DNA of 35,545 bases from positions 1-35,545 of the forward strand of contig JAWLFI010000005.1 in NCBI GenBank assembly GCA_041685645.1, read 5' to 3'. Made by a program: the position numbers and the translations under genes. The notes beneath the pieces were generated by a model. It was not told where the DNA came from. It saw nothing but the letters and a program-made list of their open reading frames with translations, and did no database searches. Below are positions 15,677-22,946 of the stretch, one piece after another. Source of the stretch: JAWLFI01 sp041685645 (GTDB taxonomy: Bacteria > Bacteroidota > Bacteroidia > Chitinophagales > Saprospiraceae). Numbering within the stretch: the first letter of the stretch is position 1; each line of letters opens with the position of its first letter.

Positions 15677-16339
15677 ATGGAAGAATCCATAAAAAATGAA
15701 GTGCCTCAAATCACTATGCCTCGCATTGGAGATCAGGCGCCAGATTTCAAAGCAGACACTACTACGGGACCAATTCAATTTTCGGACTACATCAAGGACT
15801 CCTGGACGATCCTCTTTTCTCACCCGGCAGATTTTACGCCCGTTTGTACTACCGAGATGAGTGGGTTTGCCAAAGAACAGAAGTTCTTTGATGAGCAGAA
15901 AACAAAGCTCATTGGGCTAAGTATCGACAGCATTCACGCTCACATCGCCTGGGTCAACAATGTCTATAAAAACAGTGGCGTACTTTTCGAATTTCCCATC
16001 ATAGCGGACATTGACATGAATGTCTCCAAAAAGTACGGCATGCTGCAGCCCGGGGAAAGTGAAACGGCCGCGGTGCGCGCAGTATTTTTTATCGACCCCA
16101 AAGGGAAGATTCGATTAATCATGTATTATCCATTGAACGTAGGTCGGAATATGGATGAGATCAAAAGATCTCTATTGGCTTTACAAACAGCAGATGAACA
16201 CTCCGTTGCCCTTCCCCTGGATTGGAAACCCGGAGATCAGGTTATCGTTCCTCCTCCGAAGACCGTAGCGGATATGCAGGAGCGCGAGCGCAGCGATTAC
16301 GATATGCAAGATTTTTATTTGGCCAAGAAAAGCCTGTAA
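15677..16339 (+). CDS. 1-Cys peroxiredoxin (Prx6 type)
   Basis: This 220-residue thiol peroxidase reduces peroxides. The peroxidatic Cys57 lies in HPADFTPVCTTE, and the family Arg is in VRAVFFIDPKGKIR. No second cysteine exists in the protein, which fits the Prx6 (1-Cys) class, as does the long C-terminal extension (LDWKPGDQVIVPPPKTV) involved in Prx6 dimers. The resolving thiol must come from another molecule. It sits 71 bp after the rhodanese gene, probably on the same transcript. In this setting it may also reduce persulfides or polysulfides, which is inference from context. Confidence 0.93.
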   Translation: MEESIKNEVPQITMPRIGDQAPDFKADTTTGPIQFSDYIKDSWTILFSHPADFTPVCTTEMSGFAKEQKFFDEQKTKLIGLSIDSIHAHIAWVNNVYKNSGVLFEFPIIADIDMNVSKKYGMLQPGESETAAVRAVFFIDPKGKIRLIMYYPLNVGRNMDEIKRSLLALQTADEHSVALPLDWKPGDQVIVPPPKTVADMQERERSDYDMQDFYLAKKSL

Positions 16340-16503
16340 GCCGAAAAATGGAAGCATTTTTCGCTCATTTTCGTTACGAAAAGGTTTTGGGAGCAGATTC
16401 AACCTTGTAAAGTCTCTATATTTCAATACTTAAAAAGACCTCTAAATTGCCATAAAGTATATGGATATAGCGGCGATAATACGATGTATTCTTTATGAAT
16501 TTT

Positions 16504-16540
16504 AGAGCAGAGCAAGAGAGGTCTTGTTCTGCTCTTTTTT
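16504..16540 (+). terminator. Strong rho-independent terminator before the porin gene
   Basis: The hairpin pairs AGAGCAGA (16504-16511) with TCTGCTCT (16528-16535), then a G-U pair, then CAAGA (16513-16517) with TCTTG (16522-16526), giving 14 pairs around a 4-nt loop, followed directly by T6. It lies between the peroxiredoxin stop and the porin start. The sequence AAGACCTCT at 16435-16443 is a perfect complement of 16517-16525 within the hairpin, so an alternative, antiterminating pairing is possible. Confidence 0.8.
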
Positions 16541-16566
16541 CTCTAACTTCTCAATCTATATCAGCT

Positions 16567-17946
16567 ATGAAAACGCTAAGCGTACTCTTCTTCACCATGC
16601 TTTTTTCCTCCAACCTATGGGCACAGGACATCAGGCATGAAGTGGTGAAGAGGGATAGCACCAGCGGGTTTTTTGAGAGTGGGCACTTCCACTTTCACTC
16701 TCGTACGTACCTCATGGGAACATATAATCGCGATGAGCTCAGTGATTATGGTGCATGGGCTGTCGGAGCGGGCCTGGGCTATGTTAGTCCGGAGTGGAAA
16801 CACTTCAGTTTTGGTTTTTCCGGCTTTTTTATATTCAAACTATGGGAACACAATCTCAATAAGAGAGATCCTTCTACAGGAGGAACGAACCGCTATGAGA
16901 TCGCACTTTTTGATATGGAAGATCCGGAGAACAACACAGATTTAGACCGCCTGGAAGAGCTTTTTATTAAATACCGACGCGGGCCCTGGTCCTTGATTGC
17001 TGGCCGGCAACACATTGAAACACCTTTTTTGAACGGCCAGGACAACCGGATGCGCCCAAATATTTTTTCCGGTTTATGGACAGAATGGGAGGAGGATAAC
17101 TTCAAGTGGGAAGCGGGGTGGCTCAACAGCGTCACTCCTCGTGGCACGGTGAATTGGTTCGATCTCGAAGAATCTATGGGCGTGTATTCCTTTGGGAGAA
17201 ATGTGGATGGATCGGCCTCTCAGTACAAGGGAAATACGAGCACTGCGGGAATTTTTATATTGGGAGGACACTATGAGCGCCCGTCCTGGAAATTTCACAC
17301 TTATCACTATTACACGGAAAACATCTTTCATCTGTCTTATGGCGATGCGATGTATCAGTATTCGAAAGGCGAGGAAAGTAAGTGGTTCATCGGCACTCAG
17401 TGGTTATATCAGCAGCAAGTGCAAGAAGGAGGACACCCCGATCCACAGAAATCGTATATTCAAAGGAATGAATCTACCTGGGGTTCCGGCGCGACAGTAG
17501 GCAGCCGGCAGGGTCATCATACCTGGAGTTACAATATGTTATATCTTCACGATAGCGGTCGATTTGTTTTTCCAAGGGAGTGGGGACGAGAGAAATTTTG
17601 GGTCAGTTTACCCCGTGAACGCTTTGAGGGCGCCGGCGGTGTGTTTGCACAATCTATAAAATGGGAAGTAGATTGGTTTGGGGAGTCGCTGCACTCTATG
17701 CTGGGTGCCGGATGGGTGATGCATCCCGATCCACAGCAATCTGCTCTGAATAAATACGGCCAGCCTTCTTTTTATCATATTGCCGCCCAGATGGATTACG
17801 ATTTCTCTTTTCCTCTTGCCGGGCTAAAGTTCAGCGGCCTGCTCGTCTATAAGGGCAATGCAGAAGGACATCCCATACCGGATCCAATTGCCATCAACCG
17901 GGTGGACCTCTGGCACTATAGTGTAGTTATAGATTATGTATTTTAG
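16567..17946 (+). CDS. OprD-like outer-membrane porin
   Basis: This 459-residue protein has a signal peptide (MKTLSVLFFTMLFSSNLWAQ) and alternating aromatic and polar strands throughout (FHFHSRTYLMGTYNRDELSDYG, WSLIAGRQHIETPFLNGQDNR). This layout is typical of OprD/outer-membrane channel families in Bacteroidota, and it ends in an aromatic strand YSVVIDYVF. It should allow diffusion of small solutes; specificity is unknown. An in-frame ATG at 16495 would add 24 residues whose codons are the terminator hairpin, so I chose the start at 16567, where the signal peptide begins. It follows the peroxiredoxin gene in the same direction but behind a terminator, so its expression may be separately controlled. 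Confidence 0.85.
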   Translation: MKTLSVLFFTMLFSSNLWAQDIRHEVVKRDSTSGFFESGHFHFHSRTYLMGTYNRDELSDYGAWAVGAGLGYVSPEWKHFSFGFSGFFIFKLWEHNLNKRDPSTGGTNRYEIALFDMEDPENNTDLDRLEELFIKYRRGPWSLIAGRQHIETPFLNGQDNRMRPNIFSGLWTEWEEDNFKWEAGWLNSVTPRGTVNWFDLEESMGVYSFGRNVDGSASQYKGNTSTAGIFILGGHYERPSWKFHTYHYYTENIFHLSYGDAMYQYSKGEESKWFIGTQWLYQQQVQEGGHPDPQKSYIQRNESTWGSGATVGSRQGHHTWSYNMLYLHDSGRFVFPREWGREKFWVSLPRERFEGAGGVFAQSIKWEVDWFGESLHSMLGAGWVMHPDPQQSALNKYGQPSFYHIAAQMDYDFSFPLAGLKFSGLLVYKGNAEGHPIPDPIAINRVDLWHYSVVIDYVF

Positions 17947-17958
17947 ACAGGATTCGCT

Positions 17959-18570
17959 CTATTTCTCTGCATTTTCTCGACGGTTCTCCTTCGAAAAGTC
18001 CAGGCCCACGAACTCTAATACGCGTATTTTTGCTTCTTCAACGGCCTGGTCCAAGTCCTTGTTTACGATGCTGTAATCGAATTCAGGTCGAAAAGTCAGT
18101 TCAAACTCGGCCCGACTGAGTCGTTCTTCTATCGAATCTTCAGTTTCTGTTTTGCGGTTGTTCAGGCGTTCTCGCAGTACCTCTACTGATTCGGGTTCTA
18201 TGAATAAAGACAGGCATTGTTCGCTGTAAATGGATTTTAGATTACTCGCACCTTTTACATCCAGATCGAAAAGCACCATTAAGCCTTCCCTCCAGATGCG
18301 GTCCATTTCCGAGCGCAAAGTACCGTAGAATTTTCCGGGGTACACCTCTTCGTATTCCACTAAGGCATCATTTTCAATCAGTTTGCGAAATTCATCCGAT
18401 GAGTAAAAATAATAATGCTTACCATCTTGCTCATACGGTCGGGGCTGACGCGTCGTCGCTGAAATGGAAAAGGTGAGAAAGGGAAACAAGTCCAACAAGC
18501 GGAGGGCTATGGTCGTCTTTCCAGCCCCTGAGGGCGCCGTAAGTAAGACCATTTTTTTAGTATCTTTCAT
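17959..18570 (-). CDS. gmk: Guanylate kinase
   Basis: This 203-residue cytoplasmic kinase phosphorylates GMP to GDP with ATP. It has the P-loop APSGAGKTT (residues 12-20), the GMP-binding region SATTRQPRPYEQDGKHYYF, and EEVYPGKFYGT. Length is normal. Its start overlaps the end of yicC by 4 nt, a conserved arrangement in many bacteria. It converges with the porin gene, only 12 bp apart. Confidence 0.96.
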   Translation of the reverse strand: MKDTKKMVLLTAPSGAGKTTIALRLLDLFPFLTFSISATTRQPRPYEQDGKHYYFYSSDEFRKLIENDALVEYEEVYPGKFYGTLRSEMDRIWREGLMVLFDLDVKGASNLKSIYSEQCLSLFIEPESVEVLRERLNNRKTETEDSIEERLSRAEFELTFRPEFDYSIVNKDLDQAVEEAKIRVLEFVGLDFSKENRRENAEK

Positions 18571-19439
18571 ACTATGTTGGCGACTTGTTCTTTAATTTTT
18601 TCCAGACTTTCCTTCATTTGCACTACCAACTGTTGTATCTCAAAATATTGCGCTTTTGACCCCAGGGTATTAATTTCTCTTCCCATTTCCTGGCTAATAA
18701 AGTTGAGTTTTTTGCCGTGCTCTCGTTCCGGGCTATCAAACTGTTCCAGAAAATATTTGCAGTGTTGCTGCAAGCGCACCTTCTCTTCTGAGATATCCAG
18801 CTTATCTAAGTAGTATAAAACTTCTTCTTCGTAGCGTTGAGCATCTATATCTCCCTTCTCCATTCGGTCATTCAACTGCTTCCACAATCGCTCTCTCACT
18901 TGTTCGTGACGTTCTTCTTCAAAGGGCTCAACCTGTTGTAATAAAGATAAAATATGCTCGACGTGCTGTTTTAAATCCAAGCCAGTGACCCGACCTTCTT
19001 CCTCCCGAAAAGCATCCAATTGTTCCAGTGCTGCAGTTAAAGCCTGGTTGGCCGATTGTACCTTTTTCTCTGAAAGTTCTTCTTCAGCACTCACCAGGAC
19101 ATCGGGAATGGTAAATATACCGGATACTGTTCCTTCAGCCTCAAATCCCAACTCCTTTCCCAGTGCTTGTATCTGCTGATAATACTTTCTAAATTGTCTC
19201 TGATCAATTTCGTGGACTTCTTCTTGAGTCCCCATGATATTCACACTGAGGTCAAACTTTCCCCGGAGCCCGACAGCTCTGATTTGTCGACGAAAGTGCA
19301 TCTCTTGTTCTTTCAATTGCTGGGGGAGTCGGCAGCGAATATCCAAACCTTTACTATTCAAAGATCGAATCTCTACCTGTAATTTCCCTTCGCCCCAATT
19401 GACTTCTCCTTTGCCATAGCCCGTCATTGACAACATCAT
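18567..19439 (-). CDS. yicC: YicC/YloC family endoribonuclease
   Basis: This 290-residue protein belongs to a conserved family of RNA-degrading endonucleases. It starts with the family signature MLSMTGYG and includes the segment EIRSLNSKGLDIRCRLP. The C-terminal DUF1732 region has KKLNFISQEMGREINTLGSK and ends EKIKEQVANIV. A TTG-initiated frame extends eight codons upstream, but that overlaps the predicted -7 element, so the ATG at 19439 (or the next codon) is preferred. It is co-transcribed with gmk (4-nt overlap). Confidence 0.93.
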   Translation of the reverse strand: MMLSMTGYGKGEVNWGEGKLQVEIRSLNSKGLDIRCRLPQQLKEQEMHFRRQIRAVGLRGKFDLSVNIMGTQEEVHEIDQRQFRKYYQQIQALGKELGFEAEGTVSGIFTIPDVLVSAEEELSEKKVQSANQALTAALEQLDAFREEEGRVTGLDLKQHVEHILSLLQQVEPFEEERHEQVRERLWKQLNDRMEKGDIDAQRYEEEVLYYLDKLDISEEKVRLQQHCKYFLEQFDSPEREHGKKLNFISQEMGREINTLGSKAQYFEIQQLVVQMKESLEKIKEQVANIV

Positions 19440-19460
19440 AGCTTTCTGTTTTGTATATCG

Positions 19461-19468
19461 CAAAGATA
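19461..19468 (-). promoter_or_regulatory. -7 element of the yicC-gmk operon
   Basis: On the minus strand this reads TATCTTTG, an exact TAnnTTTG match, 21 bp upstream of the yicC ATG at 19439. No clear -33 box is seen. It supports the shorter yicC start. Confidence 0.55.
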
Positions 19469-19587
19469 GTACTCAAAGCCCGAGCTAACTAATTTTATCC
19501 CTATCGCCTTCCTAACCCTAAGTCTGAACGCCGGATTTTATCACTTTTGGTTCTTTTTTGAGCACCTCGCTTAGTGAGCCCCGGCAT

Positions 19588-20394
19588 TTATCCTTCGGAA
19601 TTCGTGGTGCTGTTGTCCGTGAGGAAGTCCGGCCCTAACAATCGCTGCGCCCGGTGGATAGAAACTCGCTTCGTCGGCTGAGAAGAACCTGTATCCACAT
19701 TAAGTTGGTCTAAGAATTGGGCATAAAAATCTTTCCGCGTCTGATTGTTGACGCTCACAATATTCAAGACTTCTCCCCAAACTTCCTTGCGGATTACGCG
19801 TAAAATGCTTTCTACGGCATCTTTTTGGTGTGTCATATTGACATAGCCCGTCGGGTTTTTCATCGTGCGATCCTTCATAAATCGCCCCGGCGATCGTCCC
19901 GGCCCGTATAATCCACCAAAGCGAAGAATAGTTACCGGAAACGGAGCTTCTGACCAAACCTCTTCCAGCTCTTTCATTCGAACGCCAGAGTGTCGGGACC
20001 GGATGGACTGCGCATCTGATTCTGTCACCCATTCACCACTATTGGGATAGACAGAAGTAGAGCTCAAGAAAATGCCTCCTTTTACCTCCAGCTCTTCTCC
20101 GATCCGAATGGCGGTTCGGATCATTTCTTGCGCTCGCTTCTCACCGCCTCGAGGGGGTATGGTGTAAGTTAGAAAATCCGTTGCCGGGAGTTGCGATATT
20201 TCCGGAATCTCCGGGAGACGCAGAACTCTGGCATCCACACCTTCTTGCCTGAGGTTTTTCGCCTTTTCATATGTCGTCACTGTTCCCCAAATCGAGCCCC
20301 CCTGGCTCAGCAATGTTTCTGCTAAGCTTTTCCCTATCCATCCCAATCCTAAAATGCCCACCGGCTCAGCAGCGTTCTCGTCCTTTACGTCCAT
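19588..20394 (-). CDS. NAD(P)-binding epimerase/dehydratase-like protein (extended/atypical SDR)
   Basis: This 268-residue Rossmann-fold protein has a glycine-rich dinucleotide motif GILGLGWIG near the N-terminus. It has SDR-like elements further on: IFLSSTSVYPNSGEWVTE and TILRFGGLYGPGRSPGRF, the last typical of nucleotide-sugar epimerase relatives. The classical YxxxK pair is not clear, so it resembles the YeeZ-type atypical SDRs of uncertain substrate. The C-terminal VSVNNQTRKDFYAQFLDQL and LLGPDFL also fit that group. It stands alone on the minus strand with about 150 bp before yicC. The reaction cannot be assigned. Confidence 0.82.
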   Translation of the reverse strand: MDVKDENAAEPVGILGLGWIGKSLAETLLSQGGSIWGTVTTYEKAKNLRQEGVDARVLRLPEIPEISQLPATDFLTYTIPPRGGEKRAQEMIRTAIRIGEELEVKGGIFLSSTSVYPNSGEWVTESDAQSIRSRHSGVRMKELEEVWSEAPFPVTILRFGGLYGPGRSPGRFMKDRTMKNPTGYVNMTHQKDAVESILRVIRKEVWGEVLNIVSVNNQTRKDFYAQFLDQLNVDTGSSQPTKRVSIHRAQRLLGPDFLTDNSTTNSEG

Positions 20395-20851
20395 ATTTCT
20401 ATGTTTAATTTATATAATCCGAAATTAGATTTGAATGCCGCCGAAAATTCTTCAAAGATATCCTGAAATGCTTATTTTGAAGATACTTCAATGTCTCCAG
20501 CAAAGTGTGATAATTGACAATGCACATTTGTTTTTTGAAGAATTTCGAGCGTTTCGTCCCTCTGTTTTTACAAATTACGAAGGTAATTGTTACCTGAGCG
20601 AAAGTCTTCGCAACCTACTTACAAAACTTTCTCAAGCTCGAGGTTTAACCCTTTGTTAAGTAGATGTTTTCCAACACCATATCTTAATCATGAACAATAT
20701 TTATCATACAGTTAATGGATAATGTAGGTTAACTCTCAACTCACAATAAAGACGAAAATACAGCTTCAATGGTTGTTTTACACTACTTAACATAGGTCAA
20801 TGTCAGCGCGGATCCGAGAGTCTACTTTTGCGACAACAAAAACAAAGAAGT
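20395..20851. other. Intergenic region upstream of the beta-barrel gene
   Basis: This AT-rich gap between divergent genes has no convincing reading frame. It holds a 22-bp motif at 20638-20659 that recurs with two changes at 26719-26740, and a promoter element at 20823-20830. Nothing else was recognised. Confidence 0.5.
20823..20830 (+). promoter_or_regulatory. -7 element of the beta-barrel gene
   Basis: TACTTTTG matches TAnnTTTG exactly and lies 21 bp before the ATG at 20852. This also argues against a TTG start at 20828, which would fall inside the promoter. Confidence 0.5.
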
Positions 20852-21562
20852 ATGAAACAATTAAAAACCAAGCTAATTCTCGCAGTCTTTACTATTATCA
20901 GCTCTTCTGTTTTCGCTCAAAAAGCCGAAGAACCCGCTATTTACCATCGGCCGCACTGGAGTTACTATTGCAGTTTCGGTGGCGGGTTTAGTAGTCTTTC
21001 CGGGCTCCCCAATGGTATTTATGAGGATGGGCACTCCAACTTTCAAATTGGTGGGTATCTAGAACGGAGCTTAGGACCCCGACATTCCCTATTGACTGGA
21101 CTGGAATTAGAGCGATCTACTTACAGTTTGGATGCGGACATGCACGTTCTGGATCAAAAGGCTATCGCCACTCAGAATATGTCTGATGATATAAAATACA
21201 CTCGAGTCAAGCACTCTTCAGTAAATATTCCCTTACACTTGAGATTGTATTGGCGACAAAATACCCGCCCACAAGAATCCAATGCTTACATACAATTCGG
21301 CGGACGACTAGGATGGACCGACGGTGCAGACTTTAGTTATCGGAGTGGTGGGGAGAAGTTTAAGCGGTCGCTTTCTGAGGGAAGCCGGAAGTTTATTTGG
21401 CAAGCTGAGTTCATGGCTGGTTTCAAGGGGGAGTTTTTTGACTGCCTCGGTCTTCTCAACAGCTCTTCCCTAGGGGTTATATATTCTCTTGACCCCTTAT
21501 TCACCTCAGGGTCTGAGGTGAATTTTCAGCCCGTGCACTTTAGCTGGCGCTTTATGTTTTAA
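20852..21562 (+). CDS. Outer-membrane beta-barrel protein of unknown function
   Basis: This 236-residue protein starts with a signal peptide (MKQLKTKLILAVFTIISS, cleavage after VFAQ). The body is a small beta-barrel of the type common in Bacteroidota (PorT/OmpA-barrel-like): alternating strands such as WSYYCSFGGGFSSLSG, FQIGGYLERSLGPRHSLLTG and ESNAYIQFGGRLGW, ending FQPVHFSWRFMF with a terminal aromatic residue. No OmpA peptidoglycan-binding domain follows. It is a single gene, convergent with the phosphopantetheinyl transferase gene. Function is unknown. Confidence 0.8.
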   Translation: MKQLKTKLILAVFTIISSSVFAQKAEEPAIYHRPHWSYYCSFGGGFSSLSGLPNGIYEDGHSNFQIGGYLERSLGPRHSLLTGLELERSTYSLDADMHVLDQKAIATQNMSDDIKYTRVKHSSVNIPLHLRLYWRQNTRPQESNAYIQFGGRLGWTDGADFSYRSGGEKFKRSLSEGSRKFIWQAEFMAGFKGEFFDCLGLLNSSSLGVIYSLDPLFTSGSEVNFQPVHFSWRFMF

Positions 21563-21668
21563 TACCTATGGGAGAAAGGAATAGGCGGATGCCCTTGAGC
21601 ATATGTCACTATTCTTGATGTCGAGAGAGAGAAAAACAGAGGATTTGAAATCCGGGATACAGGAAGAT

Positions 21669-22229
21669 TTAAGCTATGTCGCTCATTACACTCATCACAG
21701 CCCAGGGGCTGCTGTAGGTCCGGCATGCAAAATCTCCAGTACTTTTGGTTTTCAGGGAATCGCGACCCACCAGGGTTGGAAGGGTATCGGAGGTCTGAGG
21801 GTTTTGTAGCCATTGGGTCTTCATTCTTTGGCGAGCAGGTTGTTTTTCTCCCATTTTGAAGGGCACCCAAAAGTGCTGAACCTCTGCAATCTGAGGGTTC
21901 CTGCATACCCAGGCCAGCCACCCGCGATCTGATGCTTGTAGCTGTCCAAAATAAGTAGTATCCCCGTACTCGACTTCTAGTTGATTTACGTCATTCCACT
22001 TGCAATTCATGCCTTTCGGTAAAAATCGGCGATCTTGAATGCCCAGTGCATGAGTCAACTTATAGGCCGCTTCTTTTGCTGCCCAATACTTCGCCAATTC
22101 CTCTTTATTTCTCCCCTGATTTTGCCAATTGTGATATTCCAATACAGAGAGTATTTTCCCTGCAATTCGTTCACAACGGCTCCATTGATGCAGAATAAAG
22201 TCACGAGAAAGGAAATCGTTAGCTATCAC
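21669..22229 (-). CDS. 4'-phosphopantetheinyl transferase superfamily protein
   Basis: This 186-residue enzyme is predicted to attach the 4'-phosphopantetheine arm from CoA to an acyl carrier protein. The Mg/CoA motif is KYWAAKEAAYK at 47-57, with Lys52, Glu53 and Lys57. Asp5 near the N-terminus may be the other metal ligand, as in AcpS. The start is a GTG whose last bases form the TGA stop of the acyl carrier protein gene (GTGA overlap), so the two are translationally coupled and probably enzyme and substrate. The C-terminal part after WVPFK is Gln/Lys-rich and not recognisable. Which of the AcpS or Sfp-like branches it belongs to is uncertain. Confidence 0.85.
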   Translation of the reverse strand: MIANDFLSRDFILHQWSRCERIAGKILSVLEYHNWQNQGRNKEELAKYWAAKEAAYKLTHALGIQDRRFLPKGMNCKWNDVNQLEVEYGDTTYFGQLQASDRGWLAWVCRNPQIAEVQHFWVPFKMGEKQPARQRMKTQWLQNPQTSDTLPTLVGRDSLKTKSTGDFACRTYSSPWAVMSVMSDIA

Positions 22230-22471
22230 TGTTTGGAATGAATTAACTCAACGGCAGCCCCTACGGTAAGCATACTTTCCGCTTCTTCATCAGTGATTTC
22301 GATATCGAAGGTATCTTCTATGTCTAAAATGATATCAACGATGTGTGCTGAGTTAATATTTAAATCTTCCATGAGATCCGAGTCGCTATCCAGCGTATCG
22401 GGTAATTTTCCCTCTGGAATATACGGCAAAATAATTTCAGAAAGTTGGGCTTTTACGGATTCGGAAGTCAT
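22226..22471 (-). CDS. Acyl carrier protein (atypical)
   Basis: This 81-residue acidic four-helix carrier has the phosphopantetheine attachment site at Ser41 in DLNINSAHIVDIILDIEDTF. The usual DSL motif of fatty-acid ACPs reads NSA here, so this is probably a specialised carrier rather than the housekeeping AcpP. The flanking helices (LMEDL, VDIILDIEDTF, ITDEEAESMLTV) are well preserved. It precedes a phosphopantetheinyl transferase with a 4-nt overlap and follows an RsbW-like gene by 33 bp. No ketosynthase or other acyl enzyme is in the window, so its pathway is unknown. Confidence 0.92.
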   Translation of the reverse strand: MTSESVKAQLSEIILPYIPEGKLPDTLDSDSDLMEDLNINSAHIVDIILDIEDTFDIEITDEEAESMLTVGAAVELIHSKQ

Positions 22472-22504
22472 AGGGTATCGTATTATTATAATTAAGATCT
22501 CACC

Positions 22505-22909
22505 TTATTGCTTTCGGGATTCTACCAGAGCAAATCGCAATTCTACTCGCCGACCTCTCTTTGTAAACTCCATGGTATCACACAATTTTCGAATGAGATA
22601 TACTCCACGTCCTCCACAGCATTCAATATTATCTCCACAGGTGGGGTCTGGCAACTGGTCATAATCAAACCCTTGTCCTTCATCTTCTACCGTTATGCTC
22701 AACTCTGTGGGAGAGGTATTCACTTGAATGTGGACGTACTTGCTTTTATCATTTTGGTTGCCGTGAATAATAGCATTACTCACCGCCTCCGTTAATGACA
22801 CCATTAAATTACATTTGAGATCGTCGGATAATTGAAATTGCTCAGCCCAATGATCCACTAAGGACTGTATCTCACAGATGTTTTCCGGTTGAGAAGCAAT
22901 TTTATGCAT
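22505..22909 (-). CDS. RsbW-like anti-sigma factor / serine-protein kinase ATPase
   Basis: This 134-residue GHKL-type ATPase (HATPase_c_2) belongs to the RsbW/SpoIIAB group that binds sigma factors or phosphorylates STAS-domain antagonists. It shows the N-box EAVSNAIIHGN with Glu41 and Asn45, the G1 box DEGQGFD (76-82) and the G2 box GGRGVYLIR (99-107). No STAS anti-anti-sigma factor or PP2C phosphatase is adjacent, so its partner lies elsewhere. It sits 37 bp after the DUF4175 gene and 33 bp before the acyl carrier protein gene, probably in the same operon. Confidence 0.9.
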   Translation of the reverse strand: MHKIASQPENICEIQSLVDHWAEQFQLSDDLKCNLMVSLTEAVSNAIIHGNQNDKSKYVHIQVNTSPTELSITVEDEGQGFDYDQLPDPTCGDNIECCGGRGVYLIRKLCDTMEFTKRGRRVELRFALVESRKQ

Positions 22910-22946
22910 AAAACAAGGGTACTTTGGGTGATTCTAGTTTTGTAAC

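Noticed and set aside
20435..20659. 74-codon plus-strand frame upstream of the beta-barrel gene
   Set aside because: No ribosome-binding site, no recognisable motif, and AT-rich sequence that reads as non-coding.
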